Below, one piece after another: positions 7,984 to 15,534 of a stretch of DNA of 64,000 nt. Under the pieces are notes generated by a model. The model saw only the letters and a list, made by a program, of their open reading frames with translations. It was not told where the DNA came from and searched no databases. Position numbers and translations under genes: made by a program. The stretch covers positions 8,793 to 72,792 of the forward strand of contig JBQTHE010000015.1 in assembly GCA_052390115.1 (NCBI GenBank), in the 5' to 3' direction. The stretch comes from GCA-003244245 sp052390115. Lineage in GTDB: Bacteria > Actinomycetota > Actinomycetes > Mycobacteriales > Pseudonocardiaceae. Numbering within the stretch: the first letter of the stretch is position 1; every line of letters begins with the position of its first letter.

Positions 7984-8600
7984 CCACCGCGCCGCTGCGG
8001 CTTGTGCTGGCCCGGCACGGGCAGACCACGGCCAACGCCGAGGACATCCTGGACACTCGCCTGCCGGGACACCCACTGACCGAGGAGGGCCACCGGCAAG
8101 CCGACGAGCTGGCCGAGCAACTGGCCGGCCAACCCGTGGTTGCGGTGTACGCCAGCCGTGCATTGCGCGCCCAGCAGACCGCGCAGCCGATCGCGGCCCG
8201 GCACGGCCTGACCATGCAGGTCCTCGATGGGGTGCACGAGGTGTTCATCGGTGATCTCGAGGGCCGCCAAGCGCCGGACGCTCATCGGATTCTGCACGAG
8301 ATGTATCGCGCGTGGCACTGCGGTGACCTTGAGGCGGCGCGACCCGGTGGCGAGTCGGGTAAGCAGGTGCTCGACCGCTACCTCGCCGACGTCGCGGCGA
8401 TCCGGTGCGCACATCGGGACGGTACCGCCGTGCTGGTCAGCCACGGCGCCGCCGCCCGCCTGGCCATCGTCGCGCTAGCCGCCAACGTCGACGGTTCGTT
8501 CGCCGCGCCGCGCCTGCTGCCCAATGCCGCGACCGTCCTGCTGGAAGCCGACGGGGACGGCTGGCGCTGCCTGCGCTGGGACGACATCGAGCTGGGCTAG
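7980..8600 (+). CDS. Histidine phosphatase (phosphoglycerate mutase-like) family protein
   Basis: This 206-residue protein has the branch-1 histidine phosphatase fold. Residues shown are the phospho-accepting histidine in LVLARHGQTTAN (residues 8-19), the arginine in YASRALRAQQTA, and the second histidine in VLVSHGAAAR (near residue 154). Members are phosphatases or mutases acting on small phosphate esters. The pheA neighbour is conserved in mycobacteria, but the true substrate is unknown. Translation probably depends on the mini-ORF chain because the GTG start overlaps its final stop. A diverged 60-bp copy of the region encoding LDRYLADVAAIR lies at 12005-12067. Confidence 0.9.
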   Translation: MTTAPLRLVLARHGQTTANAEDILDTRLPGHPLTEEGHRQADELAEQLAGQPVVAVYASRALRAQQTAQPIAARHGLTMQVLDGVHEVFIGDLEGRQAPDAHRILHEMYRAWHCGDLEAARPGGESGKQVLDRYLADVAAIRCAHRDGTAVLVSHGAAARLAIVALAANVDGSFAAPRLLPNAATVLLEADGDGWRCLRWDDIELG

Positions 8601-8682
8601 CTGCAAAGCATCCCACCGCACTAGGCCCTGTCCCGTAGATCATGGATCGGGTCGGGGGGCCAGATCTTGGGTGCTCTCAGCC

Positions 8683-8744
8683 TCCCGAGCTCAACAGTAG
8701 AGTTGTTCGCCCGACGGCGGGCAGCTCTGCTGTTGAGCTCGGGA
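8683..8744. terminator. Large hairpin, GAG-CTC type
   Basis: Arms 8683-8696 and 8731-8744 pair perfectly over 14 bp, with further pairing inside (GCCCG with CGGGC). It lies between convergent genes. It resembles the hairpin at 44865-44924, which also carries a GAGYTC-type core followed by a CAGCAG-like segment in its arms. Confidence 0.7.
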
Positions 8745-8874
8745 ACCGGAGGGTTGATCACAAACCCGAAGATCTGCGGGACGCGCATTAGTGGGCCCGA
8801 TCATGGAGAACTTCATCCTCGAGAGCTGGCTCGCGCCAGGACTCCCCTTCGCCCGCCGGGTCGCGGCAGTCGCC

Positions 8875-8918
8875 GTACACGAAAGACGGACACAGCGTGC
8901 ACGAGAGACGGACACGCC
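8875..8918 (-). repeat. 22-bp tandem repeat array, site 2
   Basis: Two units (8897-8918 then 8875-8896, read on the minus strand) begin four bases after the TAA stop of the TRAP binding protein gene. The first unit begins GGCGTGTC. The second is GCTGTGTC, a one-base variant of the usual GGTGTGTC. Confidence 0.8.
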
Positions 8919-8922
8919 GGGG

Positions 8923-9930
8923 TTAGGGGGCGCCTAGGGTGTCGAGGGCCTGCTTGGCGCCGGGGTGCAGGGGGACCGGGCCGGTCTGGCGGGCCTGCTG
9001 CAGGGTGATGTCCTCGGCGGCCGGGTTGACCGCGACGAGGTTGCTCTGGCGGTCGAACAGGGTCTTGGTCAGGACGCATGCGGTGGCCGGGTCCAGGCTT
9101 TCGGGCACCACCAGCAGGTTCGGTACCACGATGGTCGGGGTATCGGTGGCGTTCGGGTAGGTCGAGGCGGGGATGGTGGCGACGTCGTAGACGGGGTTGA
9201 CCTCACGCAACGCACCCAGTACGGCGGAGGTGTCCAGCAACCGGACCTGGTCGCCGAGGCTGGTGAACAGGTCGGTGATGTTGGGTGTCGGCAACCCACC
9301 GGAGAAGACCATGGCGTCGATCGTGCCATCCTTCATCGCATCCACGCTGGTACCGATGTCGAGCCGCTGGGCAACCAGATCCGTGTCGGGGTTCAGCCCG
9401 GCGGCGGCCAGCATCCGGTTGGCGATCACTTCGGTGCCGGACTTCGGTGATCCGGTCGATACCCGCTTGCCGCGCAGATCGGCCAGGGTGGTGATGCTGG
9501 CGTCGGAGCGGACCATGACCTGGCTGAAGTTGGGGTAAAGCCGGGCCAGCGCCCTGATCGGTTGCGGGGTGCCCGCGAAGGAGCCGGTCCCGTTGACGGC
9601 GTCGGCGGCGGTGTCGGCCAGCGAGAACGCCACCTGGTAGTTACCCGCGACGACCTGCTGGATGTTCTGCACCGAGGCGCCGGTCTCGGCGGCGGTGGCC
9701 TTGAGCTTGCCGCCGGTGGCCGAGCTCACGGCTTCGGCGAACGCCCCGCCGAGGACGTAATAGACACCGCCGGTGTTACCGGTCGCGATGCTGATCCGGC
9801 TGTCCGCGGTGATCTCGCATCCGGCGCCGTCACCCGGGGCGGCGGTCTGCTGGCGGCCACCGCAGGCCACCAGGCTGGTCATGGCCAGCGCAGCGATGAG
9901 CAACGCCCACGCAGATCGGTGCAGCATCAT
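8923..9930 (-). CDS. TAXI-family TRAP transporter solute-binding lipoprotein
   Basis: This is a 335-residue secreted binding protein. The N-terminus is a lipoprotein signal with the lipobox SLVAC near residue 20. The mature part has the TAXI signature ISIATGNTGGVYYVLGGAFA and GKRVSTGSPKSGTEV. Proteins of this family deliver small organic acids or glutamate-like ligands to a fused TRAP permease. The ligand here cannot be predicted. The ATG overlaps the permease stop (ATGA). The start avoids a long antisense open frame that continues upstream in the same phase. Confidence 0.9.
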   Translation of the reverse strand: MMLHRSAWALLIAALAMTSLVACGGRQQTAAPGDGAGCEITADSRISIATGNTGGVYYVLGGAFAEAVSSATGGKLKATAAETGASVQNIQQVVAGNYQVAFSLADTAADAVNGTGSFAGTPQPIRALARLYPNFSQVMVRSDASITTLADLRGKRVSTGSPKSGTEVIANRMLAAAGLNPDTDLVAQRLDIGTSVDAMKDGTIDAMVFSGGLPTPNITDLFTSLGDQVRLLDTSAVLGALREVNPVYDVATIPASTYPNATDTPTIVVPNLLVVPESLDPATACVLTKTLFDRQSNLVAVNPAAEDITLQQARQTGPVPLHPGAKQALDTLGAP

Positions 9931-11987
9931 CCATAACTCCCAGGTGCGGCAGGTGCTCGGAACGTCAGCAGGTGGATCAGGACGGCGGTAGCCAGCAGGG
10001 CCGCCCCGACGGCGATCGCGGTCGGCTCCAAGTAGAGCAGCAACAGCGCGGCCGGCACGCACAGGACCCGTTCCGCCCATCCGGCCCGGTGAATCAGCCA
10101 GCCGCCGGTGGCCACCGCCAGCGCCGCCACCGCGACCGCCGAGATCACAGCCGTCCAGACAACGGTCGCCGGCGAGCCGAGGGTGAGCAGGGCGGCGCCG
10201 TTGCCGGTGAGCACGAAGGCGAAGGGCACCAGGAATGCGGGCAACGCGTACTTGGCGGCCTGCATCATGGTGGCCATCACCCGGCCGCCGGTGATCGCCG
10301 ATGCCGCGACAGCGGCCAGCGCGGTGGGCGGGGTGACCTCGGAGAGCACCGCGAAGTAGAACAGGAACATCGCCGCCTCGGGTGGCGCCACCCCCAGGTT
10401 CATCAGGGCCGGGCCGATGATCACCCAGGCGATGATGAATGACGCGGTCACCGGCACCGCCAACCCCAGCAACGCGACGGCCACCGCGGCGAGTACGGCG
10501 GTGGCGATCAGCGTGCCGGTGGGGTTGTCCGTGACGGCCCGGGCAGCGCCGACCAGGACTGAGGACAGCTGCAGGCCCAGCCCGGTCTTGGCGATGGTCG
10601 AGGTGATGATGCCGGCGGCGGCGCACACCGCGATCACCGGCAGCACGCTGCGCACCCCGGTGGCCAGCGCCGTGTAGAGCCGGTAGGGCGTGAGCGCATG
10701 ACGGCGGTCCAGGAAGGACAGCACCAGTTGCACCCCGCAGGCATAGACCACGGCAGTGAACGGCGGGATGCCCAGTGCGAGGAACAGCACGATCACGGCC
10801 AGCGAGATGAAGTGGTAGCCAAAGCGACCGAGCAGCCGCCACGGCGACGCGGTCGCCACGTCGACCCCGGTGGTCCCCTGGCGCCGGGCGTCTATCTCGA
10901 CGGCGAGCAGGATGCCCAGGTAGTACAGCAGCGTCGGGATGATCGCCCACAGCAGTACCTGCAGGTAGGATACCTGCAGGTACTCGGCGATGATGAAGGC
11001 TGCGGCGCCGAGCGTGGGTGGCGAGAGGATCGCGCCGATTCCCGCCGCAGCCAGCATCCCGCCCGCGTGCTCGGCCGGATAGCCCGCGCGGCGCAGGATC
11101 GGCCAGGTCACCGAACCGAGGCTGACCGTCGTCGCCGTGCCGGAGCCCGACACCGTGCCGAGCAGGAATCCGGACAGCGCGACGGTCCGGCCCGGCGCGG
11201 TGCGGGAGCCACTGAATACCGCCAGCGACAACTCGATGAAGAACCGCCCCGCCCCGGACAGCTCCAGCAGCGCGGCGTAGATCGCGAACAGCACGATGTA
11301 GCTCGCCGCCACATCCAGCGGCACGCCGTAGAAGCCGGACGCATCGTTGTAGAGTGCATTGACGATCTCGTCGACGTTCAGGCCCTGGTGTGCGATCGAC
11401 CAGTTCTGCGGCACCAGGCCGCCGTAATAGGAGTAGGCGAGGAACAGCAGGCAGACCGCGGGCAGCACCCACCCGGTCGTCCGCCGGCAGGCCTCCAGCA
11501 CCAGGAGTAGCAGCACGGCCCCGGCCAGCACGTCCGGTGCGGCCAGGATGCCCTGGCGGTCCAGAAACGCGTCGAAGCCGCCACCGCCGGTCCCGAGCGC
11601 TACCGGAAGCACGGGGTAGAGACAGACCGCGAAGGCCAACACTGCGAGCAGGTAATCCGCGACGGCGGGGTTATCTGAGCTGTCGCTGCGGCCCGCCAGC
11701 CAGCGGCTACCGGGTCTGGGGCCGGCTCGGTAGCACAGAAACACCAGCGGCAGAGTCGAGGCGAGGAACAAGATGAGCGAGAACTGGTTGCCCTGGGCAA
11801 GCGGCCAGAACACCTGGTAGAGCACTGACACCGCGACCAGCGCGCTGGCCCCGGTGACCCCGGCGGCGACCGGGCCGGTGAGCCGGCGGGCGGGTCGCTC
11901 TTCGTCCTGGGCGATGACCGTCTCGCCGTCGCTGCGGTTGACGTCCACCGCCGCGGTGGTCCGCGCCGGGCCAGGACCGTCGAACAC
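9927..11987 (-). CDS. TRAP transporter fused permease (DctQM type)
   Basis: This is a 686-residue integral membrane protein with about 18 helices. An N-terminal DctQ-like part leads into the large DctM domain, visible from SGAGRFFIELSLAVFSGSRT onward with SGSGTATTVSLGSVTWPILR. It forms the membrane part of a secondary transporter driven by ion gradients and works with the TAXI lipoprotein encoded just downstream. The GTG at 11987 is chosen. The frame runs to a TTG at 12038, but that extension is low-complexity and enters a duplicated phosphatase fragment. Confidence 0.88.
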   Translation of the reverse strand: MFDGPGPARTTAAVDVNRSDGETVIAQDEERPARRLTGPVAAGVTGASALVAVSVLYQVFWPLAQGNQFSLILFLASTLPLVFLCYRAGPRPGSRWLAGRSDSSDNPAVADYLLAVLAFAVCLYPVLPVALGTGGGGFDAFLDRQGILAAPDVLAGAVLLLLVLEACRRTTGWVLPAVCLLFLAYSYYGGLVPQNWSIAHQGLNVDEIVNALYNDASGFYGVPLDVAASYIVLFAIYAALLELSGAGRFFIELSLAVFSGSRTAPGRTVALSGFLLGTVSGSGTATTVSLGSVTWPILRRAGYPAEHAGGMLAAAGIGAILSPPTLGAAAFIIAEYLQVSYLQVLLWAIIPTLLYYLGILLAVEIDARRQGTTGVDVATASPWRLLGRFGYHFISLAVIVLFLALGIPPFTAVVYACGVQLVLSFLDRRHALTPYRLYTALATGVRSVLPVIAVCAAAGIITSTIAKTGLGLQLSSVLVGAARAVTDNPTGTLIATAVLAAVAVALLGLAVPVTASFIIAWVIIGPALMNLGVAPPEAAMFLFYFAVLSEVTPPTALAAVAASAITGGRVMATMMQAAKYALPAFLVPFAFVLTGNGAALLTLGSPATVVWTAVISAVAVAALAVATGGWLIHRAGWAERVLCVPAALLLLYLEPTAIAVGAALLATAVLIHLLTFRAPAAPGSYG

Positions 11988-12004
11988 GTCCCAGACGGTA
12001 TCGG

Positions 12005-12067
12005 TTGCTGGACCGCTACCTCGCCGACGTCGCAGCAATCCGTTCAGCGCATCTGGACGGCACCGCT
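12005..12067 (+). pseudogene. Diverged fragment of the histidine phosphatase gene
   Basis: This 60-bp stretch matches 8368-8429 inside the phosphatase gene with roughly 85 percent identity by eye, and encodes LDRYLADVAAIRSAH versus LDRYLADVAAIRCAH. It lies upstream of the TRAP operon, in the same orientation as the intact gene. It is a remnant of a duplicated or paralogous phosphatase gene and brackets the TRAP genes with the intact copy. Confidence 0.7.
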
Positions 12068-12094
12068 GCAGACGTCGCCCACTTTGATGGACAG

Positions 12095-12484
12095 CTAGCG
12101 CGTCGCGTCGACGATGAAGTCACGGCCGAGGTCCAGGAGCACGCGGTCGGCGGTGAGGAGCTGCAGCCCCGCTTGGCTCGCCTGCGCGACGAGGAGCCGG
12201 TCGAACGGGTCATATCGGGTGAGCTCGGGGTACTCGCGAATGCCGTCAGCGTGCTCAGCCGTGATGCTCAACAGGACCAGCCCTTGCTCGGCGAGCCGGG
12301 ACACGAACTTGTCCGGAACCGACAGCTTGCCGAGCATCGCCTTGATTGTCAGCTCCCAGACGGTGGCGGCCGAGACGTGAACCGTCGTCGCCGACACGAT
12401 GATCTGGCGAGCACGTGGTCCGAGTCGAGGGCTGTCGTCGAGCACCCATAGCGCCGCCTGGCTATCAAGGAGTAACAACGTCAT
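12095..12484 (-). CDS. PIN-domain ribonuclease toxin (VapC-like)
   Basis: This 129-residue protein opens with LLLLDSQAALWVL (first acidic residue of the PIN site), has an acidic-helix VWELTIKAMLGKL, and ends with DPFDRLLVAQA and LLTADRVLL, which supply further metal-binding acids. PIN toxins cut RNA in the cytoplasm when freed from the antitoxin. This variant, with WELTIKAMLGKL and YPELTRYDPFDRLL, is the common YPDPFDR type. It overlaps the antitoxin gene by 20 bases. ATG at 12484 is preferred over the upstream in-frame start because it begins at the conserved strand. Confidence 0.9.
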   Translation of the reverse strand: MTLLLLDSQAALWVLDDSPRLGPRARQIIVSATTVHVSAATVWELTIKAMLGKLSVPDKFVSRLAEQGLVLLSITAEHADGIREYPELTRYDPFDRLLVAQASQAGLQLLTADRVLLDLGRDFIVDATR

Positions 12485-12713
12485 CACCGCAGAACAGACG
12501 TTGGATGTCCGGATCAAGCCCGACGAAGGAGTCGTCGTCGTAGCTCACTTCGCCGCGCAGACCCCCCAACACCACCGGCGTCCGCTGATGTGGAACAAGG
12601 TCCGCGACCGGCCGGCCGGCCTTGGAGATGATGACTCGCTCGCCGTCCGCCACGCGCTCCAGCAGGCGGGAAAGATGCGTCTTGGCCTCATGGATGTTGA
12701 CGTTGACCGTCAT
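12465..12713 (-). CDS. Phd/YefM family antitoxin
   Basis: This 82-residue antitoxin has the classic Phd start VNIHEAKTHLSRLLERV followed by GERVIISKAGRPVADLVP, which together form the DNA-binding N-terminal fold. The acidic C-terminus (DDDSFVGLDPDIQRLF) should wrap the PIN toxin encoded next. Such pairs usually repress their own promoter, and a 13-bp palindrome lies 20 bases upstream of the start. Antitoxin first, toxin second with overlap is the usual order. Confidence 0.9.
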   Translation of the reverse strand: MTVNVNIHEAKTHLSRLLERVADGERVIISKAGRPVADLVPHQRTPVVLGGLRGEVSYDDDSFVGLDPDIQRLFCGDDVVTP

Positions 12714-12732
12714 CTGTTCCACACCTCACGAA

Positions 12733-12745
12733 TAGACTTAGTCTA
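12733..12745. promoter_or_regulatory. Palindromic operator upstream of the PIN toxin pair
   Basis: TAGACTTAGTCTA is a perfect inverted repeat around one central base, 20 bases before the antitoxin ATG. The position suits autoregulation by the antitoxin-toxin complex. Confidence 0.55.
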
Positions 12746-12826
12746 GGCTAGCGGTTAGAGCCGCAGGCGAGCAACCAGCGACGACGCCACCCACGCCGAG
12801 CATGGTCCAGCGGCCCCCTCGTCCCG

Positions 12827-13204
12827 CTAGCCCCAGCCGAGTTCGTGCAGCCTGTGCTCGGGGATCCCGAAGTGATGGGCCACCTCGTGCACCACGGTCA
12901 CCGCGACCTCGTCCACCAGCTCCTGCTCGTCGCTGCAGACATCGAGCAGGGCGTCGCGGTAGATGGTGATCCGGTCGGGCAGCACCCCGCCATAGTTGGA
13001 GTCCCGCACGGTGAGCGCGATGCCCTCATACAGGCCGAGCAGCCCAGGATCATCTGGGTTGCGGGCCTCTACCAGCACCACCACGTTGTCCATCGCCTCG
13101 GCGAGCTTGGCCGGGATGAGGTCCAGAGCCTCAGCCACCAGTTCGTCGAATCTGTCGGCGCTGCACCAGGTGCCCATGAGGATCAGGTGCTCATCTCCGA
13201 CCAC
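12827..13204 (-). CDS. Zincin-like metallopeptidase family protein
   Basis: This 125-residue single-domain protein has the zinc motif HEVAHHFG (HExxH) near residue 110, following TVTVV. It matches the small actinobacterial metallopeptidase-like family (formerly DUF1025) exemplified by Rv3836, whose activity has not been settled. It ends the run DedA, small ORF, Septum_form protein, zincin, with only seven bases after the previous stop. The presence near pheA and the phosphatase repeats the mycobacterial neighbourhood. Confidence 0.85.
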   Translation of the reverse strand: MVGDEHLILMGTWCSADRFDELVAEALDLIPAKLAEAMDNVVVLVEARNPDDPGLLGLYEGIALTVRDSNYGGVLPDRITIYRDALLDVCSDEQELVDEVAVTVVHEVAHHFGIPEHRLHELGWG

Positions 13205-13211
13205 GTGCCCA

Positions 13212-14240
13212 TCAGGGCGGAGGGGGGTCAGAAGCCTCGATCGGGGTCACCGCAGGCCCCTCGACGGGCAGCGGCCCGCTGGTTTTCGGAGCGGCCGGGG
13301 CAGCTTCCTTGCCCACCTTTACCTCCCCCTTCACGCTGCCGGTGACCGGGGCGAATCCGGAACGGTCCGGCAGGAATGCGCCGAGCCGGCAATCCACCCG
13401 GGTGCTCCCGGCCTGCCAGCTCTCCGGGCGCAGGGTTTCCCAGAACAGCGTGAGTCCCTTGTTCGCGGCCACCTCAGGTCCGCCGGCGAAGTCCTTCGCC
13501 AGCCGGGTGCACTCGGTGTTCAACACCCGGTCCTGCGCGGCTTCGTCGGGATATCCATCGGGGAAGGCGTCCTTGAGATCGACCACGCCGACCATCTCCA
13601 CAGCATGGGGGCCCGCACAATCGACCGGGTCGCCCACGGCCTTGCCGTCGTTGCCCAGGCAGACGCCGGGGGGATGCACGTCGGACTGGTCCTGCTGCAG
13701 CACGCTGCCGGTGGAGGCGAACAGCGTCCCGGTGCGGCCGGCGGTCTGCACCCCGCAGCGCAGCGTCCGGTCCCCGCTCAGCCAGCCCGCTGCACTGGGT
13801 TTGATCGCCCCCACGGTGAACCGGCCGAACGGGTCGAAGCGCTCGGCCAGCGCCGCAGTGGTGCGCTCAGTGCAGCGCTCGGTCACCAGCTGCTCCCAGC
13901 GCGCCGGGTCAGGGTAGGCGGCCTGGGCGTCGAAGTCGAGGAGCTCCAGCGTCCCGGTGACCTCGAACAGGTGCGGTTGCTGGCAGCTCACCTGGCTCGC
14001 ATCGACGGCGTCGGGCTGCTGCCAGGTCAGGCAGGTGTGCACCGGGGCACGCAGCGGCTGCGCGCTGGGCGTGCTGACCGGACCTGGCGCAGCGACGGTG
14101 AGCAAGGCACTCGGCTTGGTCGGCGTCGCGGCCACCACCAGCGTCACTAGCGCGCCCAGCACCGCTCCGCCAGCGATCAGCCGGAAGCTACGGCGGGGGC
14201 GGTCCGGGGCAGGGGTCACCGAGGCATCGTGACGTGGCAT
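13212..14240 (-). CDS. Septum_form family membrane-anchored protein
   Basis: This 342-residue protein has a short cytoplasmic N-terminus, one membrane segment (about residues 20-40) and an extracellular part containing two similar cysteine-bearing regions: TCLTWQQPD...VSCQQPHLFEV and VCLGNDG...VDCAGPHAVEMV. This resembles the Septum_form domain of mycobacterial Rv3835. The family name comes from association with septum formation; a direct role here is not shown. ATG at 14240 is used; an in-frame ATG at 14249 is possible. The neighbouring zincin gene starts within eight bases of its stop. Confidence 0.8.
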   Translation of the reverse strand: MPRHDASVTPAPDRPRRSFRLIAGGAVLGALVTLVVAATPTKPSALLTVAAPGPVSTPSAQPLRAPVHTCLTWQQPDAVDASQVSCQQPHLFEVTGTLELLDFDAQAAYPDPARWEQLVTERCTERTTAALAERFDPFGRFTVGAIKPSAAGWLSGDRTLRCGVQTAGRTGTLFASTGSVLQQDQSDVHPPGVCLGNDGKAVGDPVDCAGPHAVEMVGVVDLKDAFPDGYPDEAAQDRVLNTECTRLAKDFAGGPEVAANKGLTLFWETLRPESWQAGSTRVDCRLGAFLPDRSGFAPVTGSVKGEVKVGKEAAPAAPKTSGPLPVEGPAVTPIEASDPPPP

Positions 14241-14254
14241 CCGCACCATCTCGC

Positions 14255-14437
14255 CTACTCGATCGTGGTAGCGCCGCTGCGCGGGTGGTAGCGCCAATGC
14301 CCGGCTACCAATGTGACCGTGCGGCGGGGCACCACGAGGGTCTTGACCAGCGCCGGCCACCCTAGCCGCGGCCGCTGGGTGCTGGCCACCGATGGCGGGT
14401 CGGTCAGCGCGGCCGGAGGAGCGCCTCGTGGGTGCAA
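14255..14437 (-). CDS. Small ORF in the DedA-Septum_form interval, doubtful
   Basis: This ORF of 60 codons fits exactly between its neighbours, six bases after the DedA stop and 14 before the next start. It is basic (VVPRRTVTLVAGHWRYHPR) with no membrane segment. It is listed because it fills a gap within a co-directional operon. No family is recognised and it could be chance. Confidence 0.3.
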   Translation of the reverse strand: MHPRGAPPAALTDPPSVASTQRPRLGWPALVKTLVVPRRTVTLVAGHWRYHPRSGATTIE

Positions 14438-14443
14438 CAGGGT

Positions 14444-15157
14444 TCACCCCGCGGCGCCCGCGATCCGCCGGCTCTGCCGGCGGGCCTTGACGACCTCGAT
14501 GAGGATCGGCAGGACCGACAGCACCACGATGCCGATCAGGATCAGCTCCACGTTCTCCTTGACGAACGTGATCCGGCCCAGCCAGAAGCCGAGCAGGGTG
14601 ACTCCGGTGGCCCAGGCGATCCCACCGATGACCGAGTAGGTGAAGTACTTGCGGGGATCCATCCTGCCCACTCCCGCGATCGCCGTGATGAAGGTCCGCA
14701 CGATGGGCACGAAACGGCCCAGCACGATGGCCCGCGGCCCGTACTTCTCGAAGAAGGCGTGCGTCTTGTCCACGTGCTCGCGCTTGAACAGCCGGGAATC
14801 CGGGCGGTTGAAAAGCGCCGGCCCGACCTTGAAGCCGATCAAGTAGCCGACCGCGTTGCCCACCACCGCACACACTGTGAGCAGCAGGCAGACCAGCCAG
14901 ATCGGGGTGCCGATGATGCCATTGGCGACGAACAGCCCGGCGGTGAACAGCAGCGAATCGCCCGGCAGGAAGAACCCGATGAGCAGGCCGCACTCAGCGA
15001 AGATGATCAGGCATAGCCCGACCAGCACGTAGGGACCCAGCATCCGCAGCAGCTGATCGGGATCGAGCCAGGACGGGCCAAGGGCCAGCGACGTGGCGGC
15101 GAGGGCGGGCGGCACCGTGTCACGGTACCGGGGAGCCATCTGTGACCGGCTGTGCAC
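14444..15157 (-). CDS. DedA family membrane protein
   Basis: This 237-residue protein has about five membrane helices and the DedA/SNARE-assoc signature: E in FAECGLLIGFFLPGDSLLF, then GRFVPIVRTFITAIAGVGRM with the membrane arginines. DedA proteins are thought to move lipid carriers or polar lipids across the cytoplasmic membrane and to need the proton gradient. The start could also be ATG at 15139, seven codons in. It appears to head an operon that continues to the Septum_form and zincin genes. Confidence 0.92.
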   Translation of the reverse strand: MHSRSQMAPRYRDTVPPALAATSLALGPSWLDPDQLLRMLGPYVLVGLCLIIFAECGLLIGFFLPGDSLLFTAGLFVANGIIGTPIWLVCLLLTVCAVVGNAVGYLIGFKVGPALFNRPDSRLFKREHVDKTHAFFEKYGPRAIVLGRFVPIVRTFITAIAGVGRMDPRKYFTYSVIGGIAWATGVTLLGFWLGRITFVKENVELILIGIVVLSVLPILIEVVKARRQSRRIAGAAG

Positions 15158-15203
15158 CTACAGTCACCGGGCCGCGTTTGCCGGACCCGGTGACTAGGCC
15201 CGG

Positions 15204-15395
15204 TCACCAGACGCTGACCAGTCCCGCCAGCCCGCCTGCCATTGCCCCGAGCAACACCGCAAGGGCGAGCACCGCCCAGGCCGGCAACCCGCTCCGGTGC
15301 CGCGCCAGATGGCGACGCGACGGTATCGGTGACGCCGCACCCAGCCCCGAGGCCTGAGCCCGCAGCGCCGCCGCCAGCCGCCGATCTACCGTCAT
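15204..15395 (-). CDS. Small C-tail membrane protein beside a sigma factor
   Basis: This 63-residue protein has a basic N-terminal half (MTVDRRLAAALRAQ) and one C-terminal membrane helix (WAVLALAVLLGAMAGGL). Its position 140 bases after a SigE-type sigma factor gene suggests a membrane partner of that regulon, but it is much shorter than known anti-sigma factors. No family recognised. Confidence 0.5.
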   Translation of the reverse strand: MTVDRRLAAALRAQASGLGAASPIPSRRHLARHRSGLPAWAVLALAVLLGAMAGGLAGLVSVW

Positions 15396-15418
15396 CGCGC
15401 CATCTCCGCGGGCGCAAC

Positions 15419-15482
15419 CGCATTCAGCAGGCTGAGCGTGGTAAACAGCAGCCGAATAACCCCGTTGAGCTCGCTCAATGCG
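15419..15482. repeat. Second copy of the 4217-4280 inverted repeat family
   Basis: Both ends begin with a CCGCATT-type word and carry CATTCAGCAGGCTGAGC and (reverse strand) CATTGAGCGAGCTCAAC, clearly related to the perfect arms at 4217-4280. Pairing here is imperfect. It lies between a sigma factor stop and a small membrane protein start. Confidence 0.65.
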
Positions 15483-15483
15483 G

Positions 15484-15534
15484 CGACGGGGGCGGGGACG
15501 GGGGCGGGGACGGGGGCGGGGACGGTGGCGGGGG
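15484..15534. repeat. G-rich 12-bp tandem repeat
   Basis: About four copies of GACGGGGGCGGG adjoin the stop codon of the sigma factor gene. On the plus strand this is a long run of G tracts separated by one or two bases and could form G-quadruplex structures. Confidence 0.8.

Larger units (their letters stand above)
8601..8922. other. Gene-free interval with nested inverted repeats
   Basis: About 320 bases lie between two convergent genes. They contain the hairpin at 8683-8744, outer complementary words (ATGGATCGGG near 8641 and CCCGATCATGG near 8798), and the 22-bp repeats at 8875-8918. The outer repeats could be remnants of an insertion element, but I see no transposase reading frame. Confidence 0.5.

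Noticed and set aside
8601..8830. Insertion sequence remnant suggested by nested inverted repeats
   Set aside because: No transposase codons or target-site duplication were found, so it is reported only as inverted repeats.
8923..11472. 849-codon open frame over the TRAP region
   Set aside because: Only the last 335 codons form a real protein (TAXI binding lipoprotein). The first part is an arginine-rich shadow of the permease gene.
13212..14993. 593-codon frame for the Septum_form protein
   Set aside because: The upstream 250 codons are antisense-like and overlap the DedA gene. The family start is at 14240 or 14249.
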